From contig CAMWSN010000004.1 of the NCBI GenBank assembly GCA_947176925.1, forward strand, positions 1-37,809: 37,809 nucleotides of DNA, in the 5' to 3' direction. The notes below the pieces were generated by a model, which did no database searches, was not told where the DNA came from, and saw only the letters and a list, made by a program, of their open reading frames with translations. Shown here one piece after another: positions 12,606-21,327 of the stretch. Positions within the stretch are counted from its first letter, which is position 1; each line of letters begins with the position of its first letter. This DNA is from an uncultured Porphyromonadaceae bacterium. Its GTDB lineage: Bacteria > Bacteroidota > Bacteroidia > Bacteroidales > Muribaculaceae. Position numbers and translations under genes: made by a program.

Positions 12606-13128
12606 AGACAAAAGAGCAAAAAAAGTACAGCATCTTGAAACAGAGCGTGTGCTTAACCCCGAGGTAATCAACCCCGAGGTAATCAACCCAGGTCTTAACG
12701 AGATTCTCAACGGTCTTGCTCCGAAACAACGGGGCATGGTTATTCAGGCAATAAAACAAGAATCCTTTAAAGGTCCGATACCACACCCTGAATTATTGCA
12801 GAAATACGAAAACATTCAGCCCGGTTTTGCGGAGCGTATGGTTAGTATGGCCGAGCAGCAACTTGACCATCGGATAAAATGCGAAGACAAGATTGTTGAT
12901 GGCTCTATTGCTGAATCAAAGCGCGGGCAGACTTTTGGGTTAATTGTGTCATTGTTCTTTCTCGGAGCCGCTGTGCTTCTCGGCATGTATAATCACGAAT
13001 GGCTTGCGGGTGGGCTTGGTGGAGGTACGTTGTTAGGTCTTGTCACTGTATTTGTAACAAACAAACCAAATAAAAGTGATGATAATACCCCCCAAAATGG
13101 ACTTCAAAAGATAAACAACGCTGATTAA
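12583..13128 (+). CDS. DUF2335 family membrane protein
   Basis: This 181-residue protein has the DUF2335 signature: a segment HPELLQKYENIQPGFAERMV (about 67-87), then MAEQQLDHR, a RGQTFGLIV helix and two membrane segments near the C-terminus (about 118-135 and 139-158, Gly-rich between). The N-terminus carries a short repeat (NPEVI twice, then NPGLN) encoded by a 15-bp tandem DNA repeat at 12655-12690. DUF2335 proteins occur in many prophages and have no established activity. It lies between the two lipoproteins of the lysogenic module. Confidence 0.8.
   Translation: MTKQLKVKDKRAKKVQHLETERVLNPEVINPEVINPGLNEILNGLAPKQRGMVIQAIKQESFKGPIPHPELLQKYENIQPGFAERMVSMAEQQLDHRIKCEDKIVDGSIAESKRGQTFGLIVSLFFLGAAVLLGMYNHEWLAGGLGGGTLLGLVTVFVTNKPNKSDDNTPQNGLQKINNAD
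12655..12690 (+). repeat. 15-bp tandem repeat (2.4 copies) inside the DUF2335 gene
   Basis: The unit aaccccgaggtaatc occurs perfectly at 12655-12669 and 12670-12684 and begins a third time. It encodes NPEVI repeats and keeps frame, so copy-number change would lengthen or shorten the cytoplasmic N-terminus without breaking the gene. Confidence 0.7.
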
Positions 13129-13148
13129 TTAACAAACTGCTTTCAACA

Positions 13149-13613
13149 ATGAAAAAACTACTATCACTGACCCTGCTGCTCGCAACGCTGCTGACGTTCT
13201 CGGCGTGCGAGGATAAGAACGAGCCCGAGCTGACAAACAATGCCTTTGTCGGCATTTGGGATCATACAGAAATTCAGACAGACGCATGGGGATATACCTC
13301 TGAACGACATTATATATACGAAATTAATAATGATTATACTATTACATATCAAAATGTTGGTCTGGTTAACGGAGAATTGAAAGGAATGAGTTTTTCATAT
13401 TACACATACGAAATCAAATATGACGCATCGGGCAAAGAGTATATTTATATCCACACATATAACAATTCGGAATGGGATGAAGGCTACTTAAACAAAGAAG
13501 GCGTTCTACAACTTAAGCGTTGTATTTTAGTAAATGGAGAGATTGGCGAGGGCTATGCCTATGAATACGTGAAAATCAAATCCAATCCATGGGCAAGGTC
13601 TGTTACAAAATAA
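13149..13613 (+). CDS. Lipoprotein (prophage, probably surface exposed)
   Basis: This 154-residue protein has a lipoprotein signal with lipobox FSAC (Cys20) followed by EDKNEP, an acidic stretch of the kind that directs Bacteroidota lipoproteins to the surface. The mature domain starts FVGIWD and is strand-rich (HYIYEINNDYTITYQN, YYTYEIKYD, EYIYIHTYNN). It shares the order Cys, D-K-x-E-P, (L/F)VG(T/I)W with the lipoprotein at 11873, so both likely come from one duplication. The 3' end overlaps the MerR-like gene by 25 bases. Function is unknown; receptor masking is one possibility. Confidence 0.7.
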   Translation: MKKLLSLTLLLATLLTFSACEDKNEPELTNNAFVGIWDHTEIQTDAWGYTSERHYIYEINNDYTITYQNVGLVNGELKGMSFSYYTYEIKYDASGKEYIYIHTYNNSEWDEGYLNKEGVLQLKRCILVNGEIGEGYAYEYVKIKSNPWARSVTK

Positions 13614-13963
13614 AAGATGTCGCGGCCATACTTGAAGTCCCTGTTACCACATTGCGCTGGTGGGAGAGCGAGATTGAATCGTTCAGCCCCCAGCGCACCC
13701 CCAGCGGTCAACGGCGCTACACTCCCGAGGACTTGGAGACAGCCCGCAAAATCAAGGCTTTGCTCAAAGAACGTGGACTGAGCATTGAGGCCGCCGCCCG
13801 CCAACTCAGGGAATCCGTGCCTCCGAGACGCCGCCCCCGCTGCCGAGACGCCAACGATGCAGTGAAACTGCTTGGACGGCTGGGCGAAATCGTCAAGGAC
13901 AACCCCAAAGCGCTCCTGATGATTGAGTCCGTGGAAAAGTATCTCAAACAAAACCTAATGTAA
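13589..13963 (+). CDS. MerR family HTH regulator at the prophage edge
   Basis: This 124-residue protein has a MerR-type winged HTH (residues about 6-72: YKIKDVAAILEVPVTTLRWWE, a wing with TPSGQRRYTPEDL, ARKIKALLKERGLSIEAAA). A basic linker (PPRRRPRCR) and a C-terminal dimerisation helix follow. There is no metal-binding Cys pair or effector domain. It is the last gene before the attachment site, next to inverted and direct repeats (13950-13995). A role as directionality factor or regulator of integration/excision is plausible, but it could equally be a general regulator. Confidence 0.75.
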   Translation: MGKVCYKIKDVAAILEVPVTTLRWWESEIESFSPQRTPSGQRRYTPEDLETARKIKALLKERGLSIEAAARQLRESVPPRRRPRCRDANDAVKLLGRLGEIVKDNPKALLMIESVEKYLKQNLM

Positions 13964-13995
13964 AGCTTTAGGTTTTCCTTTACAAATCCTTTACA
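13950..13995. repeat. Inverted and direct repeats beside the attachment site
   Basis: A perfect 9-bp inverted repeat AAAACCTAA/TTAGGTTTT (13950-13958 and 13968-13976, 9-base spacer) overlaps the end of the MerR-like gene. A 9-bp direct repeat TCCTTTACA follows at 13976-13984 and 13987-13995, exactly 11 bp apart. GTAAAG/CTTTAC occurs three times in all (13960, 13978, 13989). Such helically phased sites next to an att core fit arm-type or excisionase binding sites; a terminator for the rightward operon is an alternative for the hairpin. Confidence 0.5.
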
Positions 13996-14044
13996 TCGTA
14001 CTTTTTAAACAACCTAAATCATTATATATCAGCACTAACAAGTC

Positions 14045-14081
14045 TATTCCTTCAGTCCAGGTTCGAATCCTGGTAAGACAA
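14045..14081 (+). other. Prophage attachment site: 3' fragment of a tRNA gene
   Basis: The sequence contains a canonical T arm (CCAGG 14057-14061, TTCGAAT, CCTGG 14069-14073) followed by a seven-base acceptor 3' strand TAAGACA (14074-14080) and discriminator A. No matching 5' acceptor (TGTCTTA), D arm or anticodon arm lies upstream. Only the 3' portion of a tRNA is left, as expected at the distal end of an element integrated into a tRNA gene. The intact tRNA should lie at the other prophage end, left of the window. The amino acid cannot be read because the anticodon is missing. Confidence 0.75.
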
Positions 14082-14092
14082 CACAACGGATG

Positions 14093-14129
14093 ACGCAGCT
14101 GCCTGATTTTCAAGTAGCTGCGTTTTTTT
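14093..14129 (+). terminator. Intrinsic terminator after the tRNA fragment
   Basis: A perfect 8-bp stem ACGCAGCT/AGCTGCGT with a 15-base loop is followed by seven T. It was probably the terminator of the original tRNA gene and now insulates the prophage from the host genes to the right. Confidence 0.85.
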
Positions 14130-14187
14130 GTTTAACAATATTTAACAATTGGGGGGGGTAAATGTTGTTACTTTGAAAAATATTACT

Positions 14188-14224
14188 TAACTTTGCCGGG
14201 TAATCTTCCATAGTTCTGAAGATT
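14188..14224 (+). promoter_or_regulatory. Promoter -7 box and leader hairpin for the OMP gene pair
   Basis: TAACTTTG at 14188-14195 is a consensus -7 element; at the -33 position only TTGT is found. The RNA would start near 14199, and the perfect hairpin AATCTTC/GAAGATT (14202-14208, 14218-14224) would form at the very 5' end, possibly stabilising the message. A run of eight G lies upstream at 14151-14158. Confidence 0.55.
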
Positions 14225-14264
14225 GGGAATATTCATCCATTTTAACCGCAAAATTCATCCCGCA

Positions 14265-17069
14265 ATGAGTAAACGAATCGTAAAGTGCTTTCTTATAGTC
14301 GTTTGTATGCAAATATGTTTTGCTGCGGCTGCCCAAATCAGCTATAAAGTAAACGTTTGTGATTCTTTAACCGGCCTGACTATTGCTCCGGAAAAAGTGA
14401 ATTTGTTTGTCTTTAAAGAAAACACCAATGAAAGCGCCACACTCTCACGAGGGACCATGTATTCCAGCGATGGTTACAATAACACGATAATATACCGCAC
14501 ATTCACCCTTCCCCATCGCAATGAAGTTTATGACATGACAATCGATGCCGAGGGATATATTCCGCGCTCAATGAAACTGACTGCAAGCACAAAGGAAACA
14601 GACGTTGATCTGGGGAAAATCAAGTTGGAGCGAATACCTAAGCAACTCGATGAAATATCGGTAGTTGCCACAAAAATCAAGGTGTTTTTTGATGGAGACA
14701 CCATGATATACAATGCCGATGCATTTATTCTGCCGGAGGGTTCAATGCTTGATGCCCTGGTCAAGCAACTGCCCGGAGTGGAACTAAAATCCGACGGTCA
14801 GATTTTCCATAACGGAAAGAAAGTTGAGAGCCTGCTTTTGAACGGGCGAAAACTCTTTGACAATGACCCGAGTATCATGCTTAACAACTTAGCGGCATAT
14901 ACTGTCAAGAACATCAAAGTATATGAAAAGGACTCGGAATCAGCCTCTCTGTTGGGATATTCCGATGACAAAGAGTACGTTATGGACGTCAACCTCAAAA
15001 AGCAGTATATGGGCGCGACCTCAGTCCTTGCCGAGGGTGGTTATGGTACTGAAAACCGCTATTTAGGGCGACTCTTCGCAACAACATTCACTTCGACATC
15101 CGCCGTTGCGGCTTATTTCAACGCAAATAACCTCTCTACTCAGCGTCTGCCCTGGAGCAATACCGATGTATGGAATACAGGTCAGATCTCTCGAACCGGT
15201 GTGGCATCATATATTGGCGGAGGCATGAATTATTCGCTGAACAGTTCGAAACGACAGGAGTCATTGCGAGGAAACATTGAAGTGACCCGCACCACTACGG
15301 ATGCCCGCAGCGGAAGCCAAGGAATCCTTTTCCTGCCTGAAGGCGACAACGTTTCAACCTCATCATCAAGAAATTGGAACCGCGCGCTAAAATTGAACAC
15401 CTCGCATCGATATATGCGTCAGTTTAACATTTGGCAACTCTCTATTAACGCGAACTTTGATTACGGCAACTCACGCACAAAATCAAATAGCGACTCGGAA
15501 GTGAGCCGCGCGACCGACCATAATTTAGTGAACCGCTCTCTGCGCACCGCGTCCTCATTATCCCATAATCTTAAAGGAGGGCTGAACATGAATGCTTTGG
15601 TGCGCCTCCCCGACCTTGGAGAAACAAAACAGAATCTGTCGGTATATGCCAGCGGAGACTACACCCGCTCTCATGGCAGATTTGACTCGTTCTATCGCAT
15701 AGACTATGGCTCGGATCCTGATGAAATCCAGTCGGAACAAGCTCGCCGACAGGCATATCCGGCCTATAAAGTATATTCCGGAGGTAATTTAAGATATAGT
15801 CTCCGCTTCCCGCGTAACTATTCACTCTCGGTAGGCGTAATCCACGACCACGTCTGGGACCGCAACACCGACTTCCGATTCCTATTACCGGAATATGCGC
15901 TCGACCCGACCAACAGTTCCAAAAGCAAACAGAATGATGGCAAATCTAAAATATATCTCGATGCGGGAGCGCGTTGGGGCTATCCTTCAATGGCTGATGG
16001 CGGTAAAGGGCAATTGGAAATAAAGATAAGTCCTTCAATCACATTCTTGAACAGGTCATACGAGTTTATGCGCCCCGAAGCGGACGCTCTGAATCCGATA
16101 CGCAAGGAAACGTTTTTGTCATTAAACAACTTTACGCTTGACTACAAACTGACTCCCCACGGACGTAACAAGTTATCAATATCGCTGAAAGCATCCTCCA
16201 TCGTCCGGCCGCTCGATATGGCATATCTGATTGATGTGGTAACAGATGCAGACCCTCTGAATATCCACCGCGGTAACCCAAATCTGAGCAATCCGCGCAA
16301 CAACTCTATAGAATTAAAGCCTTCCTTTGAATTGATTACACCTGCCTACAACCTGATGAACTATCTCACAATCCGCTACACAACGATTGATAATGACATA
16401 GTTAACGGCTGGGTCTACAACCCCGAAACCGGAGTGCGACGCCACAGCCAATATAACGTCGACGGTACGCGCCACTTCAACATTGGGCTTTTCAGTTGGT
16501 TCTATGGAGACTCTTGGGATATCCGATGGTCAAATGAATATGCAAACAAACGCAACGCGGATATGGTAGGCACCTCTACTGCTGATTCCGACTCTTTCAC
16601 GCCCATGCAGGAGTTTGTTTATAACAACAGTTACACCGGATCATTAAAAGCGTCTTATAATCCTTGGAAATGGCTTGAACTTTCACCCGAGGTTAACTCT
16701 AATGTATCTCACTTTAAAAGCAGAGGCGAAGACTTCATCCCGTTTACAGCCATTGACATGACCTACAAGATGGGGTTGCAGTTCAAAATGCCGCATAATT
16801 TATCGCTGACAACCGATCTTGCGCTGAATACCCGACGGGGCTATGCCGATGCTCATCTAAATACTAACGAATGGATACTCAATGCCGGAGCGCAATGGCA
16901 CTGGACACGTCCCGGCTTGCGCTTTATATTGGATGGCTACGACTTACTTCACCAAATTTCGCGCATAAGCTATGTAATCAATGCCCAAGGGCGCACGGAA
17001 AGTTGGGACAACACCATTCCCCGCTACGTTATGCTCCGCATCATCTATCAATTCAATGCCTCCAAATAA
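14265..17069 (+). CDS. Outer membrane beta-barrel protein (OMP_b-brl_3 / TonB-receptor-like)
   Basis: This 934-residue protein has a signal peptide (MSKRIVKCFLIVVCMQICFA, cleaved near AAAQ) and an N-terminal beta-sandwich like carboxypeptidase-regulatory domains (about 25-120). A plug-like region follows (about 130-230: GDTMIYNADAFILPEGSMLD, QLPGVELKSDGQIF, NGRKLFDNDP), then a barrel of about 700 residues ending with the aromatic strand MLRIIYQFNASK. This matches outer membrane beta-barrel family proteins related to TonB receptors, without a SusD partner here. The TTG start further upstream (14223) is rejected because the ATG at 14265 gives a clean signal peptide. Substrate unknown. Confidence 0.85.
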   Translation: MSKRIVKCFLIVVCMQICFAAAAQISYKVNVCDSLTGLTIAPEKVNLFVFKENTNESATLSRGTMYSSDGYNNTIIYRTFTLPHRNEVYDMTIDAEGYIPRSMKLTASTKETDVDLGKIKLERIPKQLDEISVVATKIKVFFDGDTMIYNADAFILPEGSMLDALVKQLPGVELKSDGQIFHNGKKVESLLLNGRKLFDNDPSIMLNNLAAYTVKNIKVYEKDSESASLLGYSDDKEYVMDVNLKKQYMGATSVLAEGGYGTENRYLGRLFATTFTSTSAVAAYFNANNLSTQRLPWSNTDVWNTGQISRTGVASYIGGGMNYSLNSSKRQESLRGNIEVTRTTTDARSGSQGILFLPEGDNVSTSSSRNWNRALKLNTSHRYMRQFNIWQLSINANFDYGNSRTKSNSDSEVSRATDHNLVNRSLRTASSLSHNLKGGLNMNALVRLPDLGETKQNLSVYASGDYTRSHGRFDSFYRIDYGSDPDEIQSEQARRQAYPAYKVYSGGNLRYSLRFPRNYSLSVGVIHDHVWDRNTDFRFLLPEYALDPTNSSKSKQNDGKSKIYLDAGARWGYPSMADGGKGQLEIKISPSITFLNRSYEFMRPEADALNPIRKETFLSLNNFTLDYKLTPHGRNKLSISLKASSIVRPLDMAYLIDVVTDADPLNIHRGNPNLSNPRNNSIELKPSFELITPAYNLMNYLTIRYTTIDNDIVNGWVYNPETGVRRHSQYNVDGTRHFNIGLFSWFYGDSWDIRWSNEYANKRNADMVGTSTADSDSFTPMQEFVYNNSYTGSLKASYNPWKWLELSPEVNSNVSHFKSRGEDFIPFTAIDMTYKMGLQFKMPHNLSLTTDLALNTRRGYADAHLNTNEWILNAGAQWHWTRPGLRFILDGYDLLHQISRISYVINAQGRTESWDNTIPRYVMLRIIYQFNASK

Positions 17070-17098
17070 CCTTGAATTAAGTAAAAAATCTCCATGAA

Positions 17099-20000
17099 AT
17101 GAGAAATAACTTACTATCTCCAATGTATGAGCGTAAAACAACGAGAAAATTTCATCGTTTTGCGCTCATGGTGGTATGTTTTATTTGTTTTGCCTTGAAA
17201 GGCAACGCACAGTATATGGTGACGTTTACGCCTGTAGATTCAATTACGCGATTGGCATTGCCGGAATGTGAAATTCTTGCGTTTCTGCCGGGAGACTCAG
17301 TGGTAGTTGAGGAAGGGCATTATGTTGAACATAGCAGGCAGGGTGAAAGTAATCCTCACAAGAGAGGAACGATTAACTTGCCGAAAAAGGAGGTAGAATA
17401 CCATATTATGATTGACGCTCCGGGCTATAATACACGTTTATTGCCGGTTATTTTGCCGGAAACGCAAGAAAAATTTAAAATGACTTATCTTGGGGAGGTT
17501 GGGGTGCAGCGAATACCCAAGCAGTTAAAAGAGGTTACGGTAGAGGCAACTAAAATCCGGTTATATTATAAGGGTGATACCTTGGTATATAATGCCGACG
17601 CTTTTTTGTTGCCTGACGGGTCTATGCTTGATGATCTGATTCGCAAATTGGATGGCGTGCGTATTGACAGTAATGGCGTAATTTGGTGTAAGGGGCGACG
17701 CGTAAGCAGTCTGCAGTTGGAAGGTCGACAATTATTTGATGGCAACCCTCGCACTCTGCTGGAGAATCTTGGTGCGTATACAGTGAACAAAATTAAAGTA
17801 TTCGAGCAAACGACTCAAAGAGAGAAGTTTTTAGGATATAGTGAGCAGCAATCAGATGAAAAGCCATTGGTAATGGATGTGATTCTAAAGAAGGAGTTCG
17901 CTATGGGTAAATGGGTGAATATTGATGCGGGATATGGTTCCTCAAACAGATATTTAGGCAGAGCATTCCTGCTCGGGTTTACTAAGACATGGGCCTTATC
18001 GGCGTTCTTTAATGCCAATAATTTATCCGGAAGGAGTAACCCGGGACAGAACTCTGTATGGCAAATGGATGATACCGGTACTGATGAGTCGTCTTATTTA
18101 TCAGGCGGCTTGTCATATCAGTATGACTGGAATCAGGGGGTTCGAACTCGGAAAATCCGCGGGACAGTCGAGGTGTTGTCGTCAGATGTAATATCGCGAA
18201 GTGGAAGTGAGCGAACCAATTATCTTTCTACCGGCGACACTTATGAGACACGTTTTTATAATGGTCAGGACAAGAGTTTTAAGATAAATACTAATCACAC
18301 CCTTGATATAACTCCATCAAAGGTCGTTACCTTTTCATTGGCACCGGCGTTTAACTACTCTAAGAATTCGACGTCAGGTAAAAATGTCAAGATTACGTTA
18401 GACAGATATATGTCTGATCTATCGGCCAACGATATTGAATTCGTTTATTCAGGAGATGATTCGACGATTTTTCGCAGTCTGATTAACCGCAGTCTCAGTA
18501 GAGAGAAGGAAAATGAAAACTCATTGATGGGCTCACTTGCAGCGTCAACAACGGTAAAACTTCCGCAACCAAAGGAGGCCGGGTTTATACATAGTTTGAC
18601 ATTTGACTTGCGAGGGGATTATAACCGGGTAGTCAGCAAATCATACGCTCAAGACGTCATTAACTTTGGGGATAATCCGGCACCTGCTGATAATATATAT
18701 TCGTATACAAATCGCGAACCAACATTCAATGGAACTGTGAACGCCTCTGCGAAGTATGCGATAAATATTAAGGGGAATTTCAACACTTCGTTAAAATATC
18801 AATATGAGCATAAGCGAAATGAGAGCACTATGTCTCGGTACCTGTTGAACGAACTCGGTGATGAAAACTTGTTGGACATTAAGTTCGGAGAATTACCAAT
18901 TTCCGGGTCCTTATTGGATGACGTTCTTGACTTGCAAAACAGCCATCGGTCACAAGCGTGGAGCAATGAACACTCGATTTATCTGACTTCCAACGGGCGT
19001 ATTGGCAACCCGGATTTTGATAAGGAAGGTCACGGAGGCATTGTTTATTCAATCAATCCCTCATTGCGAATCAATGAACGCAATCTAAATTATATGAAAC
19101 ATGGACTGGATACTCTTGCCGTGCGCCATAGTGTTCTTCCGGCTATCAACGGGTATGTTAACTTCATTGCAGAGCAAGGGAAGAAGGAGATGGATTATGC
19201 ACTTGGTCTGAGTTGGAACTCGACTCCGTCATATTTATCCATGACTAACTTAATTAACGTCACGGACAATACGAATCCTCTCTATATTACCCGAGGGAAT
19301 CCAAATCTACGTAATGCTTATTCCCATACCGGCGGCGTTTGGTTTAGTATTCATAATAGCGGGAGGAATAAACGTACTCATTCGCTCGAATACCAATATA
19401 GTTTTATTACCGACGCTATTACGTCCGGGACTGTGTATAATCCGGAAACAGGCGTAAGAACGTCTTCGAAGTATAACGTCAACGGCAATCGCACGCAAAC
19501 AATTACTTTTCACACCGACGGCCCGATAGCGAGATGGAACGGAGGAAGAACCGCCATGATAACATACGATTTAAATATCAAATGCGCAGAGCGGCGTATG
19601 GTAGATATGTTTACCTCAAATGATATTTTCTCAAAACCGCTTCCAACATTTGTTTATAACCGCAGCCTTTCGCCGAACGCAAAAATCAAACTCAATTTTC
19701 ATAACTTCGCTCACAATATCTCACTGTCATTTAATGGCAACTGGCGTCGATATACCGGCGAGGCCGAATATTACACTCCATTTTCCTCAGCGGATTTAGT
19801 TTACACTCTAAGCGGTTCATTCTCGCTACCCAAGAATATTGTACTCTCCACAAACTTCAACGTGAATCAACGCAGCGGATACAATGACCCCAATCTCAAC
19901 AAGGCGGAATATATCTGGAATGCCTCAGCGTCCTGGCATTGGAAGAAAACCGGACTAACATTTACTTTGGATGGCTACGACCTGTTACATCAACGTTCAA

Positions 20001-20110
20001 ACGTCCGGTACTATGCCGATAATATGGGTCGCATGGAAGTCTGGACCAACACCATCTCCAGTTACGTCCTGTTCCGCGTCCGCTACCACCTGAACCTCAC
20101 AAAAAAATAG
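17099..20110 (+). CDS. Outer membrane beta-barrel protein, tandem paralogue
   Basis: This 1003-residue protein has the same layout as its upstream neighbour: signal peptide (hydrophobic core ALMVVCFICFAL, cleavage near GNAQ), sandwich domain, plug-like region (KGDTLVYNADAFLLPDGSML, LDGVRIDSNG, EGRQLFDGNP) and a barrel ending in RVRYHLNLTKK. Shared landmarks such as RGNPNL, VYNPETGVR and LDGYDLLHQ show common descent. An ATG at 17123 would also keep the signal peptide. The 29-base gap suggests one operon. Codon use in the first four-fifths is more A/T-ending than in the 3' end and in the sister gene, hinting at mosaic origin. Confidence 0.85.
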   Translation: MRNNLLSPMYERKTTRKFHRFALMVVCFICFALKGNAQYMVTFTPVDSITRLALPECEILAFLPGDSVVVEEGHYVEHSRQGESNPHKRGTINLPKKEVEYHIMIDAPGYNTRLLPVILPETQEKFKMTYLGEVGVQRIPKQLKEVTVEATKIRLYYKGDTLVYNADAFLLPDGSMLDDLIRKLDGVRIDSNGVIWCKGRRVSSLQLEGRQLFDGNPRTLLENLGAYTVNKIKVFEQTTQREKFLGYSEQQSDEKPLVMDVILKKEFAMGKWVNIDAGYGSSNRYLGRAFLLGFTKTWALSAFFNANNLSGRSNPGQNSVWQMDDTGTDESSYLSGGLSYQYDWNQGVRTRKIRGTVEVLSSDVISRSGSERTNYLSTGDTYETRFYNGQDKSFKINTNHTLDITPSKVVTFSLAPAFNYSKNSTSGKNVKITLDRYMSDLSANDIEFVYSGDDSTIFRSLINRSLSREKENENSLMGSLAASTTVKLPQPKEAGFIHSLTFDLRGDYNRVVSKSYAQDVINFGDNPAPADNIYSYTNREPTFNGTVNASAKYAINIKGNFNTSLKYQYEHKRNESTMSRYLLNELGDENLLDIKFGELPISGSLLDDVLDLQNSHRSQAWSNEHSIYLTSNGRIGNPDFDKEGHGGIVYSINPSLRINERNLNYMKHGLDTLAVRHSVLPAINGYVNFIAEQGKKEMDYALGLSWNSTPSYLSMTNLINVTDNTNPLYITRGNPNLRNAYSHTGGVWFSIHNSGRNKRTHSLEYQYSFITDAITSGTVYNPETGVRTSSKYNVNGNRTQTITFHTDGPIARWNGGRTAMITYDLNIKCAERRMVDMFTSNDIFSKPLPTFVYNRSLSPNAKIKLNFHNFAHNISLSFNGNWRRYTGEAEYYTPFSSADLVYTLSGSFSLPKNIVLSTNFNVNQRSGYNDPNLNKAEYIWNASASWHWKKTGLTFTLDGYDLLHQRSNVRYYADNMGRMEVWTNTISSYVLFRVRYHLNLTKK

Positions 20111-20134
20111 TAATTATTTATGAGCATTATTTAT

Positions 20135-21286
20135 TCAGATCTCAGGGGAGGAGAAAAGACTGTTGATAAAGATTCGTAGAAGAGGATCAGTCAGCGTATA
20201 TCCGTTTGGGGTCTTTACAATAATTCCGAACTTGGATAACTTTAACAAAGCGCTTTGGACCGCACTGGCCGACGATAGCGAATATTTTTTAATGAAAGCG
20301 CCGGAAGTAGGGCCGGCTACAATGCGCTCTTGAGCAATTGCATAAAGCGTCATCTTTTGGCTAATGCTGACATTAGACAACATTTCCTGATAAACGACCT
20401 CATTAGCTGCTAACATAGCCTTAATCGAGCGTCTGATCGTCTCATAACCGCAAGTTTCACCACGGAGAGTATCGGCAAACGCGCCATTCATTGTACGCTG
20501 CAAATAGAATGTGTTACCATCAAAAAGCCGAAATGACATTCGAATAGGTTCGGACTCGACTTGGCGCTCTCGGGAGGCGAACATCTGCTGAGCAAATTCC
20601 ACGTATAAATCCTCCGGAATAGGATTGAGATGCATAACTTCAGTTGAGTTATAAAAAGGGCGTTTTGAGGATAAGAACATCTCTCTAAGGATTGACTGCT
20701 CACTTCCGGCAAAGATGAATGATACATTGGTAAGCTGCTGAATGTGGGAACGCAAAAGTGCCTCAGTGTTTTTTTCGGGATATTTAGTTATCTGCTGAAA
20801 TTCATCAATAACCATAATCACAGGTTTTGGACTGTTTTCAATATAGCCGAAAATCTCCTCCAGCGTATATTCAGGGTACTTCAAGTCTCCCAATTGGAGA
20901 TTAAAAGTAGGAGTTCCGCTCAAAGCATCAAATCCAAAAGACCCCTTGACAGACTTAAGTGCCGCAATGAACTCTTTAACCTTTGAGAGTCCACGCGAGG
21001 CTAAGGTATCGAAAACGGTTCTGCCTAACAAATAAGTGAACTCAGCTAAAGAATTTGTTTGAAGTATATCAAAGAAAAAAGTTAAATAAGTATCTTTAAT
21101 CTCGTCAGAATCATTAATAGAAAGGTAAACCAGGGAGGTTTTGCCCATTCTTCGGGGAGAAATGAGTACTACATTTCGGCCATTAACAACGGCCGAAGTT
21201 AATAACTTTTGCTCCTCGAAACGATCACAAAAGTATGGGCGTTGGAGTTTATGGCCCAATATGAACGGATTACGCGGATTTTCCAT
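20135..21286 (-). CDS. AAA family ATP-binding protein (archaeal-ATPase-like)
   Basis: This 383-residue ATPase starts MENPRNPFILGHKLQRPYFC, with the typical entry motif where a domain recognises 'F.GR/D.E' (here YFCDRFEEQKLL). Walker A is SPRRMGKTSL (about 41-50) and Walker B is VIMVIDEFQQI (about 153-163). A sensor segment VSFIFAGS and a C-terminal winged helix (SSASAVQSALLKLSKFGIIV) follow. Members are common as multiple paralogues in Bacteroidota and have no settled role. Earlier in-frame starts are rejected because a perfect promoter lies at 21296-21327, so ATG 21286 is at the mRNA 5' end. It converges on the OMP gene with 24 bases between. Confidence 0.85.
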   Translation of the reverse strand: MENPRNPFILGHKLQRPYFCDRFEEQKLLTSAVVNGRNVVLISPRRMGKTSLVYLSINDSDEIKDTYLTFFFDILQTNSLAEFTYLLGRTVFDTLASRGLSKVKEFIAALKSVKGSFGFDALSGTPTFNLQLGDLKYPEYTLEEIFGYIENSPKPVIMVIDEFQQITKYPEKNTEALLRSHIQQLTNVSFIFAGSEQSILREMFLSSKRPFYNSTEVMHLNPIPEDLYVEFAQQMFASRERQVESEPIRMSFRLFDGNTFYLQRTMNGAFADTLRGETCGYETIRRSIKAMLAANEVVYQEMLSNVSISQKMTLYAIAQERIVAGPTSGAFIKKYSLSSASAVQSALLKLSKFGIIVKTPNGYTLTDPLLRIFINSLFSSPEI

Positions 21287-21295
21287 AATTGAACG

Positions 21296-21327
21296 CAAAG
21301 TTAAGAAAAAAAAACGAATTATGCAAA
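21296..21327 (-). promoter_or_regulatory. Promoter of the AAA ATPase gene (nearly leaderless)
   Basis: On the minus strand TTTG (21327-21324), 20 bases and TAACTTTG (21303-21296) form a perfect promoter. The start codon at 21286 is only nine bases past the -7 box, so the leader should be about five bases or fewer. Confidence 0.75.

Noticed and set aside
1-14081. Transposase or insertion sequence
   Set aside because: No transposase-like protein or terminal inverted repeats bounding a gene are seen in the prophage part.
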